Part shown: piece by piece, positions 11,118 to 22,303 of the stretch
Layout of the letters: every line of letters starts with the position of its first letter
Position numbering within the stretch: the stretch's first letter is position 1
Assembly (NCBI GenBank): GCA_030144725.1
Contig: JASKMD010000008.1
Coordinates: forward strand, 7,805,705-7,869,704
DNA length: 64,000 nt
Direction of reading: 5' to 3'
Origin: Haematococcus lacustris
Lineage: Eukaryota > Chlorophyta > Chlorophyceae > Chlamydomonadales > Haematococcaceae
Notes under the pieces: generated by a model
The model's database searches: none
Told to the model about the DNA's origin: nothing
Seen by the model: the letters and a program-made list of their open reading frames with translations, nothing else
Made by a program: the position numbers and the translations under genes

Positions 11118-14100
11118 CTGTCCTGGGTCGCCATGGTCGTTAGTCTGTTGAGGGCGATATAGTGTTTTTGTTTGACCTTGTTGTGGAAGCGTTCTTTAAG
11201 CATCTTTCCTGAGATGATGTAGGTGCTGCCAGCGATGGTGTGTTGGAGCTCTGTGGCATGTCGGATGCCCAGGCTTTTGAGGCACGTCATGCAGGCACTA
11301 ACTATGTCAAGTGGAAGGGCGCTAGTATTCTGTGTGATGAGTTGTCCAAGTAGTTTGGTTTCCTTAGGGTAGAGGTCTTGTCCTTCCTGTGTGGCAGTGA
11401 GTTGCGCAGTGGTAGCATGCAGGAGTTGTCTGGCGCGTAGGGTGTGTTGTAGCATAATGAGGATGCGGTGTCCATGCTTGGCAGCTTGAGCGTAGAGCCA
11501 GGTAATCTGTTTGTGTAGTATGCTTCTGGTTATGTGGGCATGTATGGTGTCTGTGGACTGGAGACTGTGTAAGAGGGCTGTAGTGTTTCTGGAATGGTAC
11601 TCTTTGGCTGTTGAGCTGATGCCCAGGCCGAGCTTGTCGATGTCCTCCCTGACGACGGCATTGGTTGTGCCTAGTGGGAGTCTGAGTTTTTTCTTAACAC
11701 ATTGGTTGATTGCTCTGTCGTAGAGGTCTAGATCTCCTGGTGTGCATGGGACCACGCAGAAACTGTAAGCCAGACTGGGGATGATGGCTGTTTTGATGAT
11801 GTGGATGGCTTGTCTCGCGCTGGCAAACGAGCGTCGTAGTCTTTCTAGCTTCTGTCTGAGTTGTGTCATCATGGCTATGTGTTGTGGTTTCCAGTTGAGC
11901 GTCATGGTAAGTAGGACACCTAGGTAAGTGAAGGGGGCGGTCGGTTGGAGGTAGGTGACAGGCTTCCCTTGTAGCTCTACGACTTGTAGTTCTCTGCGGG
12001 CTTGCTTTTCCGCTTCTGCCGTGGTGCTGCATCTGCCGGATTGGTGCGCTTTGTGGAGCGCCGCTGTGGCGATGGTTTTGCTGTGGGATATGATGAGGTG
12101 GCCCCAGTCCGAGTAGGCGGAGAGCTTGTCGGCCTGGCAGCGTAGATTGCTGATTGAGTTGCATAGGATAGCGATGTCGTCTGCATAGTCGATGCTGCCG
12201 ATGGTAAATCGCCCGGCGCTGTCGTTTGTATCGGATGTGAATTTGTACCCCCTCGCTCCTACTTGGAGCCAACGCAGTAGGGGTTCGATGTAGATGAGGA
12301 ATAAGAAAGGTGATAGGGAGTCGCCCTGGATGGTGCCCCGGTCAACGGGTACCGGGTCGGTGTGACCGTACGGAGTGTTGAAGCGTGTCGTTGCCCCCGT
12401 GTAGAGGTCCCGCACCGCATCTGTAGCGTCGGTGGGAAAGCCTAAGTCATGCATAATCCATAGCAGTTTGTCTTGACAAGTGGTGTTGAAGGCACTAGTG
12501 AAGTCGACCAGGAGCGCATATATATCTACTTTGGCTAGCTTGGCGTCTTCGAGGGCCATGACTAACATTTGGAGCTGTTGTGTGGTGTCCCGGTGGGAGC
12601 GGAAGCCTGCTTGGCAGTTACTTAGCATCCCATTAGCTTCAGCATATTCGCACAGCGCCCTAGTTATGAGGCTGGTCCAGAGTTTGTAGATGGTGTTGGC
12701 CAGCCCCACAGGTCTGTAGGCGTTGAGGTCTGTTTCCTGGCCCTTGTCTTTGTATAGCAGGCAGGTGTCACTGGCTTTCCATGCTGTGGGTGTGCAGCCA
12801 GTGGCCCACATGACGATAAACAGCTGGTGGATGGTGTCCCTCATCTCCCATGGCAGCATCTTGATGATCTCGTTTTCAATGCCGTCCGGGCCAGGTGCTT
12901 TGCCACCTGACAGTTTGCTGATGCATTCTTGAAATCCTGCTTTGTCCATGATGGCTGTGTGCAGCCAGTGTACATTTTGGCAGGTGTGCAACGTGAAGGG
13001 GTCGTCGGCTTTGGGGCGGGTCCAGGGATAGTTTCTGGTCTGTGTGCTAGTGTAGTGACCGGTTTTGGGAGTCGGCGGCGTGAGCTTTTGTCTGTAGGCG
13101 GTGGTGATAATTCGGTTGAGGTCGGCCGGGGCGGTGCAGATGTTCTTGGTATCGGGGTCGGCTAGTGCCTGCAGTCCTTTGTGGTCGGTGCGAGAAGGGC
13201 GTAGTATGTATTTGTTGGCTTTTTTGGGTTGGGTGCTGATGAGGTGTTGCATTCTGAGACGCGCCTGTGCAATGGCCAGTGCGGAGTCGTCGTCATCTAG
13301 TTTGTGGATTTGGTCGCGGTAGGAGTTGGTCAGCTGGGCGAGCGCGGCTTGCACGTAGTTTTCGGTTGTACCGTCGCCCTGGCGTGCTTGCACCGCCTCC
13401 CTTACCTCCGCGTTGGTCGTGTCTGTCTCTGGGAGTAGGTCATCGATAGACGGGTGGACGCCGTTTTGTTTGTATAACCTTCTAGCCCTCCGGCTGAGTT
13501 CTCTGGTGGTTTTGAGCTTTTTCCCTAGTGCCAGTCTGATCTTGCACATGCTCCTGCGTTGGTAATGCTGGCCTCCTCTGGTCAATGTCTTGGTGTTGCA
13601 TGTCTGCATGGCAGTTCCTCTGCAGGTTTCCAGGAGCGTTGTGAGCATGGTGGCTGCGGTGTCGACAGCTTCTCTAGCCGGGAGGCCTGCCACTAGTGTT
13701 AGGCGTTGTGGTTGTTGTGGGTTAGCCTTGTCTAGTGTGGTCAGGAAGTGGATAGCGTCTGTGTACATGGGAGCTAGGTATGCTGTCAGGTGTGCATGTA
13801 GTTGTGGAGCGCCTGAGCTGGGTTGTTGCACTGCCAGGCGGTAGGCTTCCCTGTCATTATTGGTAATTGGGGTTGTGAGAATGGTATGGCTGTGTTTCAG
13901 GGGTTTATGTGTGGCTGCTAGTTCTATGCCCAGCCTGGTTGTGGTCAGTGTGGCGGTGAGCGGTCTGTGGTCACTAAGGTACGCTTGTGTGTCGACATGC
14001 GTGCGGTGCCCAGGTCCGTGTCTCGCATCGCGCGTCAGGATGGCGTCGATGCGGCTGTTGCAGTGTGGCTGCTGGTAGGTCCAGGCCCGGTCGCCGGAGT

Positions 14101-14387
14101 CAGCTTCGGACAGGCGCATCTCTGTGGCGAACTCCCTCATCATGTGGTCTTGTGGGTATTCAGTGTGTTCGGAGCGGTCCTCTGCTTTCATCGTGGCATT
14201 GATATCTCCCGCCAGGATGAGTGAGCCGGGCAGTTGTCCAGTGGCAGTCCGTATGTGCTCCTGCATCTTCTTCCTTAGCGGGATCGCGTCGTCGTTGTTC
14301 CCTGACGGCCAGTACGTGGCGACGAGTGTGAGTTCCTCGCTTTGTCGTTGGCGAAGGTTTAGGATGACGCATCGGGTGTTCACGTTC
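11024..14387 (-). CDS. Retrotransposon ORF: AP endonuclease (C-terminal half) and reverse transcriptase
   Basis: About 1,120 codons, open to the truncated 5' end; no true start is present. Residues 1-150 are the C-terminal half of an APE-type endonuclease: GDINAT near 59, SRIDAIL near 110 and SDHRP near 137. The N-terminal catalytic motifs are missing because of the 5' truncation. The reverse transcriptase follows: KAPGPDG near 492, YRPVGLANTIYK, VDFTSAFNT (motif A) near 624, GTIQGDSLSPFLF, and the catalytic YADD near 731. A roughly 350-residue C-terminal region follows. The enzyme would nick target DNA and prime cDNA synthesis there. Without the full endonuclease this copy cannot retrotranspose autonomously. 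Confidence 0.93.
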
Positions 14388-14395
14388 GCTGCAGG
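14388..14395. repeat. Possible target-site duplication of the retrotransposon, 5' side
   Basis: GCTGCAGG, matching 3527-3534. The retrotransposon frame is open right up to this 8-mer. Confidence 0.5.
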
Positions 14396-15070
14396 TCAAT
14401 GCAACAGGTTATACCATGGGTTGCCAGACTAGGCCAAGGAGTGTGCTTTGTGAAGATGTATTTGTGGCAGTGACCATTACGACACTGGCCCCCTAACTGC
14501 TTACAGTCTAGAGCAGGGCTTAACCTAAGGCTCAACGGTGTGCTAGGGTTTCCTGTTTAAGTGGACAAAGTTGATGATAGTGCTAGTGATGATCAGTGAA
14601 GAGTTTAATCATGAGATGCCACGCAGCGATAACGAATACCTCAAGGCAGCAGGGCCTTCCCATGATTGTCAACCTGCGATCTCTCATTTGTAAAAGCTAC
14701 AAATCTATTGCATTCAAGCCGGTCAGAGTCTAATGACCGGACCCCAACGGGGAGGTACCCCCGACGGGGCATCGCTTGGTCAGAAGCGAGGAGGGTTAGA
14801 TATCAAAAGTGGGGTCAATATTAATGACTACCTGGTTCAGCTGTGACACGCCTGATAAAATGTTCGCATGGGTCAGTTTGGGTCACACAGGCCACCTCAG
14901 GACATCGCGTTTGCACCAGCCCGCTCTATAGCTCAAGCCGTGTCTGTGTCGCTGGCCTCTAGTACGGCCGCGATGGTGGTGGGCGAAGATGTTTCCCCGC
15001 GGATGAGCCTATAGTAGTGGTCTCTATCACTGGGCATCCCACAAATTGTTCTAGCGACGCGTTGCAAAAT
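14396..15070. other. No gene recognised
   Basis: Sequence between the retrotransposon and the left inverted arm. No ORF of note. It includes a short inverted stretch around GGGGAGGTACCCCCGACGGGG. Confidence 0.4.
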
Positions 15071-15352
15071 CACGTGACTGTCCAGTCGAGCGCAACAGGA
15101 GCCGGAGGTGCATCTCTAGTCCTAGCTGGCCCAGGTACGTGGCGTGATACTAAAAAACGCGACATGCCCCATGCCTTGACTGACCGGAATTCGGTGTTCC
15201 TGTGACTGGCGCCAGGCACTTGCCAGGGCTCCATCCGCGACCCTCGTCACACACATGTGTCCGTAGCAAGCACATCTACATTATAGGTAAGATTGCTGCA
15301 ACATGCAAGTGAGGTGTGAGTGACAGCTTCATAGCAAGCCCATGGCACGCCC
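15071..15352 (+). repeat. Left arm of a ~280-bp inverted repeat
   Basis: Reads as the reverse complement of 22014-22303 with scattered differences. Shared landmarks are TCACGTGACTG at the outer end, GACCGGAATTC, CACACATGTGTCCGTAGCAA, TTGCTGCAACATGCAAGTGA and CCCATGGCACGCCCA at the inner end. The two arms bracket about 6.7 kb that contains all three palindrome arrays. Confidence 0.8.
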
Positions 15353-15489
15353 ATGGGCAGCCCACCCACTCAGGCAAATTAGTAACAGCATTTTTGAGAT
15401 TCAGAGCCTCGGACTTGGTACATAGTCTAATGAAGGCATTGTAAGATTGGGGGTTGAAACTAAAATTCGTGATTTTGCGCGGTTGGTGA

Positions 15490-16456
15490 GATACGGCCAT
15501 GCTACAGTACTGTAGAGGTCTACAGTACTGTCGGGGTACCTCGCGAGTACACGAACAGAGCCTCGGACTTGGTACATAGTCTAAAGAAGGCATTGTAAGA
15601 TCGGGGGTTGAAACTAAAATTCGTGATTTTGCGCGGTTGGTGAGATACGGCCATGCTACAGTACTGTAGACATCTACAGTACTGTAGACATCTACAGTAC
15701 TGTAGACATCTACAGTACTGTAGGTACCTCGAGGTACCTCGCGAGACCACTTACAGTACTGTAGACATCTACAGTACTGTAGACATCTACAGTACTGTAG
15801 ACATCTACAGTACTGTAGGTACCTCGAGGTACCTCGCGAGACCACTTACAGTACTGTAGACATCTACAGTACTGTAGACATCTACAGTACTGTAGACATC
15901 TACAGTACTGTAGGTACCTCGAGGTACCTCGAGAGACCACTTACAGTACTGTAGACATCTACAGTACTGTAGACATCTACAGTACTGTAGACATCTACAG
16001 TACTGTAGACATCTACAGTACTGTAGACATCTACAGTACTGTAGACATCTACAGTACTGTAGGTACCTCGAGGTACCTCGAGAGACCACTTACAGTACTG
16101 TAGACATCTACAGTACTGTAGACATCTACAGTACTGTAGACATCTACAGTACTGTAGACATCTACAGTACTGTAGACATCTACAGTACTGTAGACATCTA
16201 CAGTACTGTAGGTACCTCGAGGTACCTCGAGAGACCACTTACAGTACTGTAGACATCTACAGTACTGTAGACATCTACAGTACTGTAGACATCTACCTCG
16301 AGAGACCATCTACAGTACTGTAGACATCTACAGTACTGTAGACATTTACAGTACTGTAGACATCTACAGTACTGTAGACATCTACAGTACTGTAGGTACC
16401 TCGAGGTACCTCGAGAGACCACTTACAGTACTGTAGATGTCTACAGTACTGTCGGG
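15490..16456. repeat. Palindrome array 1: CTACAGTACTGTAG units with GGTACCTCGAGGTACC spacers
   Basis: Tandem 18-bp units made of the 14-bp perfect palindrome CTACAGTACTGTAG plus ACAT. Every four to seven units are interrupted by a second perfect palindrome, GGTACCTCGAGGTACC, followed by TCGCGAGACCACTTA or TCGAGAGACCACTTA, giving a higher-order repeat of about 95-150 bp. A short outlier sits at 15508-15535. The many open frames across it (YSTVDV, LQYCRC) are by-products of an 18-nt unit without stops. Confidence 0.95.
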
Positions 16457-16639
16457 GGACCCTCGCACCTTGTAACATTTAAGAAACACACTACGGAATG
16501 CACTACGGCATAGCACAATGCCTTCAAGCACTTCGAAGATTTCGCGGCTTGCCTTGCACGGAATGACCACCTCACTTGCATTCAAGGCATCCGTGCAACA
16601 CCCGTGCCTTAGTCGCATCATCGTGTAGCCGGTATTGTA

Positions 16640-17010
16640 GCGATGGCATTGCACGAGGTTACCCATACTCGCAGCCACATCTAGCCCATACTCGCAGCCA
16701 CATACTCGGCAATCAACCTCGCGGCCACACAGCTGGTCCACAGATGGCATCGCACGAGGTTACCCATACTCGCAGCCACATCTAGCCCATACTCGCAGCC
16801 ACATACTCGCGGCCACACAACCTCGCGGCCACACAGCTGGTCCAGCAGCGCAGAAGCATACCTGCGAGGCAGCTCGGTGCGAGGATCTCACCTCGCAGCC
16901 AGCCTCGCAGCCATTTTCCTCGCAGCCAGCCTCGCAGCCAGTTTCGCAGCCAGCCTCGCAGCCAGCCTCGCAGCCAGCATCGCAGCTAGCCTCGCGGCCA
17001 GTTTCCTCAC
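16640..17010. repeat. CTCGCAGCC-type minisatellite
   Basis: Imperfect 9-12 bp units (CTCGCAGCC, CTCGCAGCCAGC, CTCGCGGCCACA) run through the stretch, with an early 90-bp duplication of the CATACTCGCAGCCACAT block. Confidence 0.85.
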
Positions 17011-17254
17011 AACGATTCTTCGCAGTGAATCGCAAGCATTGATGCACCAACGCAAGGCAGGTGCAACGTGTTGTGAGCAGCGAAGAGGCTAGAAGGACTA
17101 TGGTAAGAGCTTAGGACCAAGGTAAGAGCTTAGAAGGAGCTAGCTTTGCGCAGCATAGCCCTTAGTATCCAGCCTAACCGCTACCACACCTGGTTGCTGC
17201 AGGTCTTACAATCACGCCTAGTAACCCCCTGATTACCACCCCCTCCATATCCCC

Positions 17255-17306
17255 CTCACCACCACCACCACCACCACCACCACCATCACCACCACCACCA
17301 CCATTT
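17255..17306. repeat. CAC trinucleotide repeat
   Basis: ACC/CAC repeated about 17 times with two interruptions. Confidence 0.9.
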
Positions 17307-17348
17307 CATCACCTCCCACAACGTTCCCACTGTTGCCTCCCTTGTGTT

Positions 17349-17500
17349 GCAGCCCAGCCCAGCCCAGCCCAGCCCAGCCCAGCCCAGCCCAGCCCAGCCC
17401 AGCCCAGCCCAGCCCAGCCCAGCCCAGCCCAGCCCAGCCCAGCCCAGCCCAGCCCAGCCCAGCCCAGCCCAGCCCAGCCCAGCCCAGCCCAGCCCAGCCC
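17349..17500. repeat. AGCCC pentanucleotide array
   Basis: About 30 uninterrupted AGCCC units. The complementary strand has GGGCT runs. Confidence 0.97.
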
Positions 17501-18755
17501 TACTCTCCCACCCTGCATTTCCTACTGAGGTGAGAACAAAGGAAGGTGGGCCGTAATGGAGGGCTGCTACACCTGCCCCTCCATCTGCCAGCTCTACATC
17601 TCCCTACTCTAATGGTGAGTGCATCAAGTACCCATGTCCAATGTTTGTTTCCGTTGACAAATCGTCACACCATTGCCGCAGGTCTTGTTCGCCTACACCT
17701 AAGACTATCAATGCCCCCCCCACTTCTCTCGCCCTCCACATGGACCTCCCCTTCCCTTCCCTCCCCTTCCTCCCCTTCCCCCCACACACATATACACCAC
17801 ACCCCAGCAAAAGGTGGGTGCAGGTATGTGGCACCCTGTACCCACCTTAACCGCTAGCATGCCCCTTGTCCCGCTGCAGGATTGATCGTCACACCCTTCC
17901 CCATCCCCTTTTCCTCCCCTTTCCCACGCCCACCACCAACGCCCAGCTTGTCGTCCCTCCACTTCCACCTCTACCCACCCCCCACTTCCCCCCTCCCCGT
18001 CACCTCTCCCCTGACATCCCAGCAGCCAGGAGAAAGCCCTCCCCACCCACCCTCTTCCCACCCCTCCCTTCCCCCTCTCCCTCCCTCTCCCCTCCCATAC
18101 TTGTCAAGCCTCCTCTTCCCCTCTCCCACCCTTCGATTGACGCGGCATCGCAACCCCCACCTCACCCCACATTCCCTTCCCTACACCCTACACTCCCCAC
18201 CGCAGTCCCACCCCACTGGCGCATGGGATATGTTGCCTGGTGTGAGCAGGTGGGAGGCCAGGAGAACCACAAAGGTAAGGCCACGGTGATAGCTAACACA
18301 GTGCCCAGCCTGGTCACCCTACCGCACGTGCACGCCCCTTGGTTGCAGGTCTAGTGGGCACCTCCCTTCCACTTCCCTTTCCCCTACACAACCACCCCCT
18401 CCCAATTCATCCTCCCCCGCCCCCACCCCCACCCATGCCCCCACCCACCCCAACCCATGCCCCCCGCCCCCACCCCAACCCATGCCCCCACCCACCCCAA
18501 CCCATGCCCCCAACCCATGCCCCCACCCACCCCAACCCATGCCCCCAACCCACCCCACCCCCGCCCAGCCCAACCCGGTTGAGCCTCCCGCCTCCCCACC
18601 TCCCGCCTCCCTGCCTCCCGCCTCCCCGTCTCCCGCCTCCCTGCCTCCCACCTCCCGCCTTCCACATCTACCCCCCCTCCCCGCCTTCACTCTTCCACTC
18701 CCCCCCCCTTCACTCAGCAGCCAAAAGGTAGGTAGGTGCTACAGTGCCCCTACTA
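17501..18755. other. C-rich low-complexity DNA, no gene recognised
   Basis: Pyrimidine-rich stretches and several TTGCAG- or CTGCAG-ended segments resemble introns. A CCCACCCCAACCCATGCC minisatellite lies at about 18415-18560. Open frames here are proline/leucine-rich on one strand and glycine-rich on the other, and none is credible alone. Confidence 0.6.
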
Positions 18756-19548
18756 TATCTGCTGCTGCTGCTGCCCCCCTACTGCTGCTGCTGCTGCGCC
18801 CCTGCTGCTGCTGCTACGCCCCTGCTGCTGCTGCTGCCCCCCTACTGCTGCTGCTGCTGCTGCTGCCCCCCTGCTGCTGCTGCTGCTGCCCCCCTACTGC
18901 TGCTGCTGCTGCCCCCCTGCTGCTGCTGCTGCTGCGCCCCTGCTGCTGCTGCTGCCCCCCTGCTGCTACTGCTGCTGCGCCCCATGCTGCTGCTGCTGCC
19001 CCCCTGCTGCTGCTGCTGCCCCCCTACTGCTGCTGCTGCTGCCCCCCTGCTGCTGCTGCTGCTGCGCCCCTGCTGCTGCTGCTGCCCCCCTGCTGCTACT
19101 GCTGCTGCGCCCCATGCTGCTGCTGCTGCCCCCCTGCTGCTGCTGCTGCCCCCCTACTGCTGCTGCTGCTGCCCCCCTGCTGCTGCTGCTGCTGCTGCTG
19201 CTGCCCCCCTGCTGCTGCTGCTGCTGCCCCCCCGCTGCTGCGTCTGCTGCCCCCCTGCTGCTGCTGCTGCTGCCCCCCTACTGCTGCTGCTGCTGCCCCC
19301 CTGCTGCTGCTGCTGCTGCGCCCCTGCTGCTGCTGCTGCCCCCCTGCTGCTACTGCTGCTGCGCCCCATGCTGCTGCTGCTGCCCCCCTGCTGCTGCTGC
19401 TGCCCCCCTACTGCTGCTGCTGCTGCCCCCCTACTGCTGCTGCTGCTGCCCCCCTGCTGCTGCTGCTGCCCCCCTGCTGCTGCTGCTGCCCCCCTGCTGC
19501 TGCTGCTGCCACCCATGCTGCTGCTGCTGCCACCCATGCTGCTGCTGC
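18756..19548. repeat. CTG-rich compound satellite (CTG runs broken by CCCCC)
   Basis: Blocks of four to eight CTG units are separated by CCCCC, CCCCTA or CGCCCC, with longer-range repetition: a block of about 180 bp around 18935-19110 recurs at 19300-19420. All frames are open and read poly-Ala, poly-Leu or poly-Cys. Confidence 0.95.
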
Positions 19549-20748
19549 CTACAGTACTGTAGAGGTCTACAGTACTGTAGGTGTCTACAGTAATGTAGAG
19601 GTCTACAGTACTGTAGAGGTCTACAGTACTGTAGGGGTCTACAGTACTGTAGAGGTCTACAGTACTGTAGAGGTCTACAGTACTGTAGGGGTCTACAGTA
19701 CTGTAGAGGTCTACAGTACTGTAGAGGTCTACAGTACTGTAGAGGTCTACAGTACTGTAGAGGTCTACAGTACTGTAGGTGTCTACAGTACTGTAGAGGT
19801 CTACAGTACTGTAGAGGTCTACAGTACTGTAGGGGTCTACAGTACTGTAGAGGTCTACAGTACTGTAGAGGTCTACAGTACTGTAGGGGTCTACAGTACT
19901 GTAGAGGTCTACAGTACTGTAGAGGTCTACAGTACTGTAGAGGTCTACAGTACTGTAGAGGTCTACAGTACTGTAGGTGTCTACAGTACTGTAGAGGTCT
20001 ACAGTACTGTAGAGGTCTACAGTACTGTAGGTGTCTACAGTACTGTAGAGGTCTACAGTACTGTAGGGGTCTACAGTACTGTAGAGGTCTACAGTACTGT
20101 AGAGGTCTACAGTACTGTAGAGGTCTACAGTACTGTAGAGGTCTACAGTACTGTAGGTGTCTACAGTACTGTAGAGGTCTACAGTACTGTAGAGGTCTAC
20201 AGTACTGTAGAGGTCTACAGTACTGTAGGGGTCTACAGTACTGTAGAGGTCTACAGTACTGTAGGGGTCTACAGTACTGTAGAGGTCTACAGTACTGTAG
20301 AGGTCTACAGTACTGTAGAGGTCTACAGTACTGTAGAGGTCTACAGTACTGTAGAGGTCTACAGTACTGTAGGGGTCTACAGTACTGTAGAGGTCTACAG
20401 TACTGTAGAGGTCTACAGTACTGTAGAGGTCTACAGTACTGTAGAGGTCTACAGTACTGTAGGTGTCTACAGTACTGTAGAGGTCTACAGTACTGTAGGG
20501 GTCTACAGTACTGTAGGGGTCTACAGTACTGTAGAGGTCTACAGTACTGTAGAGGTCTACAGTACTGTAGAGGTCTACAGTACTGTAGAGGTCTACAGTA
20601 CTGTAGGTGTCTACAGTACTGTAGAGGTCTACAGTACTGTAGAGGTCTACAGTACTGTAGGGGTCTACAGTACTGTAGAGGTCTACAGTACTGTAGAGGT
20701 CTACAGTACTGTAGAGGTCTACAGTACTGTAGAGGTCCACAGTACTGT
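19549..20748. repeat. Palindrome array 2: about 66 tandem 18-bp units
   Basis: Unit CTACAGTACTGTAG plus a 4-nt spacer, nearly invariant over 1.2 kb. The palindrome is almost perfectly conserved. Only the spacer varies, among AGGT (commonest), GGGT and GTGT, in a quasi-periodic order. Both strands are open across the whole array simply because the 18-nt unit has no stop. Confidence 0.97.
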
Positions 20749-20803
20749 AGCTGCCTTCCCCCCATGCATCCTTAACCCCCATGCCCCCTTCACCCCCATG
20801 CAG

Positions 20804-20990
20804 GAACAACTCAATGTAACCCAAGCTCGTTTGTTATCCCGACAGAGCTATGCAAATGCGCTGACAGCAAAGCGTGCCTATGTTGCCGAGCCCAGCCCAG
20901 CCCTGCCCAGCCCTACTCAGCCTCTAGGATTCGTTACCGACCCTGAGCCCAGCCCTTGTGTTAGGACCACAAGTGGTGATGTAATGATGT
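20804..20990 (+). CDS. Possible exon of an unrecognised gene
   Basis: After CCCATGCAG a frame reads EQLNVTQARLLSRQSYANAL and TAKRAYVAEPSP, then a low-complexity PSPALPS tail, ending at a TAG. The first 35 residues look like real protein, unlike the satellites around them. No partner exon was identified. Confidence 0.25.
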
Positions 20991-21455
20991 AGGCTAAGAG
21001 TCATGATGTAATGATGTGAGGTTAGATGTAATGATGGATGGTTGAGGGCAAACCGCAAACAACTTTTGGGGCAATCTCTGCCGCACTCGATATTACACGG
21101 GAGGGTGCGGTGCAGGAGGTTGTTGTGATTGCGGGGCATCATCAACATCCACAGCTTTGCGGGAGCTTGCAAGCCGAGCTACCCAGTACAACCGACAGAA
21201 CGGACCTAGCTTGCGATAGAGACGGGCCCCGGCCTTAGACCTTACACGTATGTATGTAGCTCCCTATGGCGACCTTATTGCGTGGACACAACTTTCGGCG
21301 CAAATACCTATATCGAGCTTGCGGGCCTACGCTTCGACGCCTCTCACTATTTATAGCACGCAGAAGCTGACGGTGCAATCGCGGTAGCAAATGGTGGTTT
21401 GAATGTGGAGAACAGCATGGTACCCTATTTACAAGAGGCCTTGTCAAATCTGACC

Positions 21456-21562
21456 TACAGTACTGTAGACATCTACAGTACTGTAGACATCTACAGTACT
21501 GTAGGTGTCTACAGTACTGTAGACATCTACAGTACTGTAGACATCTACAGTACTGTAGGTAC
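21456..21562. repeat. Palindrome array 3: six CTACAGTACTGTAG units
   Basis: Six copies with ACAT or GTGT spacers, ending in GGTACC. It combines the array 1 spacer and terminal motif with one array 2 spacer. Confidence 0.95.
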
Positions 21563-22013
21563 CTACACTCCAACTGCTCACATACTCAGATTTTCAACAA
21601 GCTTTAAGTGGCGTTGGAGTCGCAAGGACAATCCGAGGCGAACCGCATCAAAAAACTACCCCCCTAGGATGACGAATATCCGCACTAATTTGCCTGTGTG
21701 CCGTGAAGCCCGTGCGGAACATGCACATAGCTGACTGGTTGGATGCTCTGGCGATGCACATGTCACCTGTCACCAACTAGACCCATGATTGCCATCACAC
21801 ACCTCAACATAGACACCTTGGCATGCCTTCCTGCAGCCAAATAGGATGGCACATGGTGGTAGTGAGAGGACATGAGGTCGGGGGACTGCATACCCATGTC
21901 AGTGCTGAACGCATCGTCACTGCCACATGAAACTTGGGTTGTAGTTTCATTGGAGTGATAACAGGCCACTAGCAAAGTGGCATACGATTTTATTAGTTTT
22001 CATGGCTGTGGCA
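21563..22013. other. No gene recognised
   Basis: Unique-looking sequence between palindrome array 3 and the right inverted arm; nothing recognised. Confidence 0.4.
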
Positions 22014-22303
22014 TGGCTGGGCGTGCCATGGGCTTGCTGTGAAGCTGTCACTCACACCTCACTTGCATGTTGCAGCAATCTTACCTATTATGTAGATGTG
22101 CTTGCTACGGACACATGTGTGTGACAAGGGTCGCGGATGGAGCCCTTGCTAGTGCCTGGCGCCGGTCACAGGAACACCGAATTCCGGTCAGTCAAGGCAT
22201 GGGGCATGTCGCGTTTGATGGTGCTGCGCCACTTACTAAATGTAACTAGGACTATAGATGCACCTCCAGCCACCGTCGCGCTCGACTGGGCAGTCACGTG
22301 ACA
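22014..22303 (-). repeat. Right arm of a ~280-bp inverted repeat
   Basis: Partner of 15071-15352 in inverted orientation. Homology stops at CAGTCACGTGA on the outer side. No matching duplication of the flanks was seen. Confidence 0.8.

Larger units (their letters stand above)
3535..14387 (-). mobile_element. 5'-truncated non-LTR (LINE-type) retrotransposon, interrupted by a hAT element
   Basis: Minus-strand element with an AP-endonuclease/RT frame (14387-11024) and a PHD/RNase H frame (11117-10446 plus 6485-3642). The 5' end is cut inside the endonuclease domain, as expected from incomplete target-primed reverse transcription. The sequence GCTGCAGG occurs immediately outside both ends (3527-3534 and 14388-14395) and is a plausible 8-bp target duplication. 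The 3' UTR (minus strand, about 3641-3535) holds a 7-bp hairpin (CGCCGGT/ACCGGCG) and ends in a short GTCTTCTTC-type repeat, with no poly(A). The hAT transposon at 6494-10445 is nested inside. Confidence 0.85.

Noticed and set aside
19549..20748. CRISPR array
   Set aside because: Units are 14-bp palindromes with 4-nt spacers in a eukaryotic genome. There are no unique 25-40 nt spacers and no cas genes.
18482..20992. 836-codon + frame and 444-556-codon minus frames over the satellites
   Set aside because: They read poly-Ala, poly-Leu or poly-Cys and the hexapeptide VYSTVE or LQYCRP purely because the repeat units are multiples of three without stops. Both strands are open at once.
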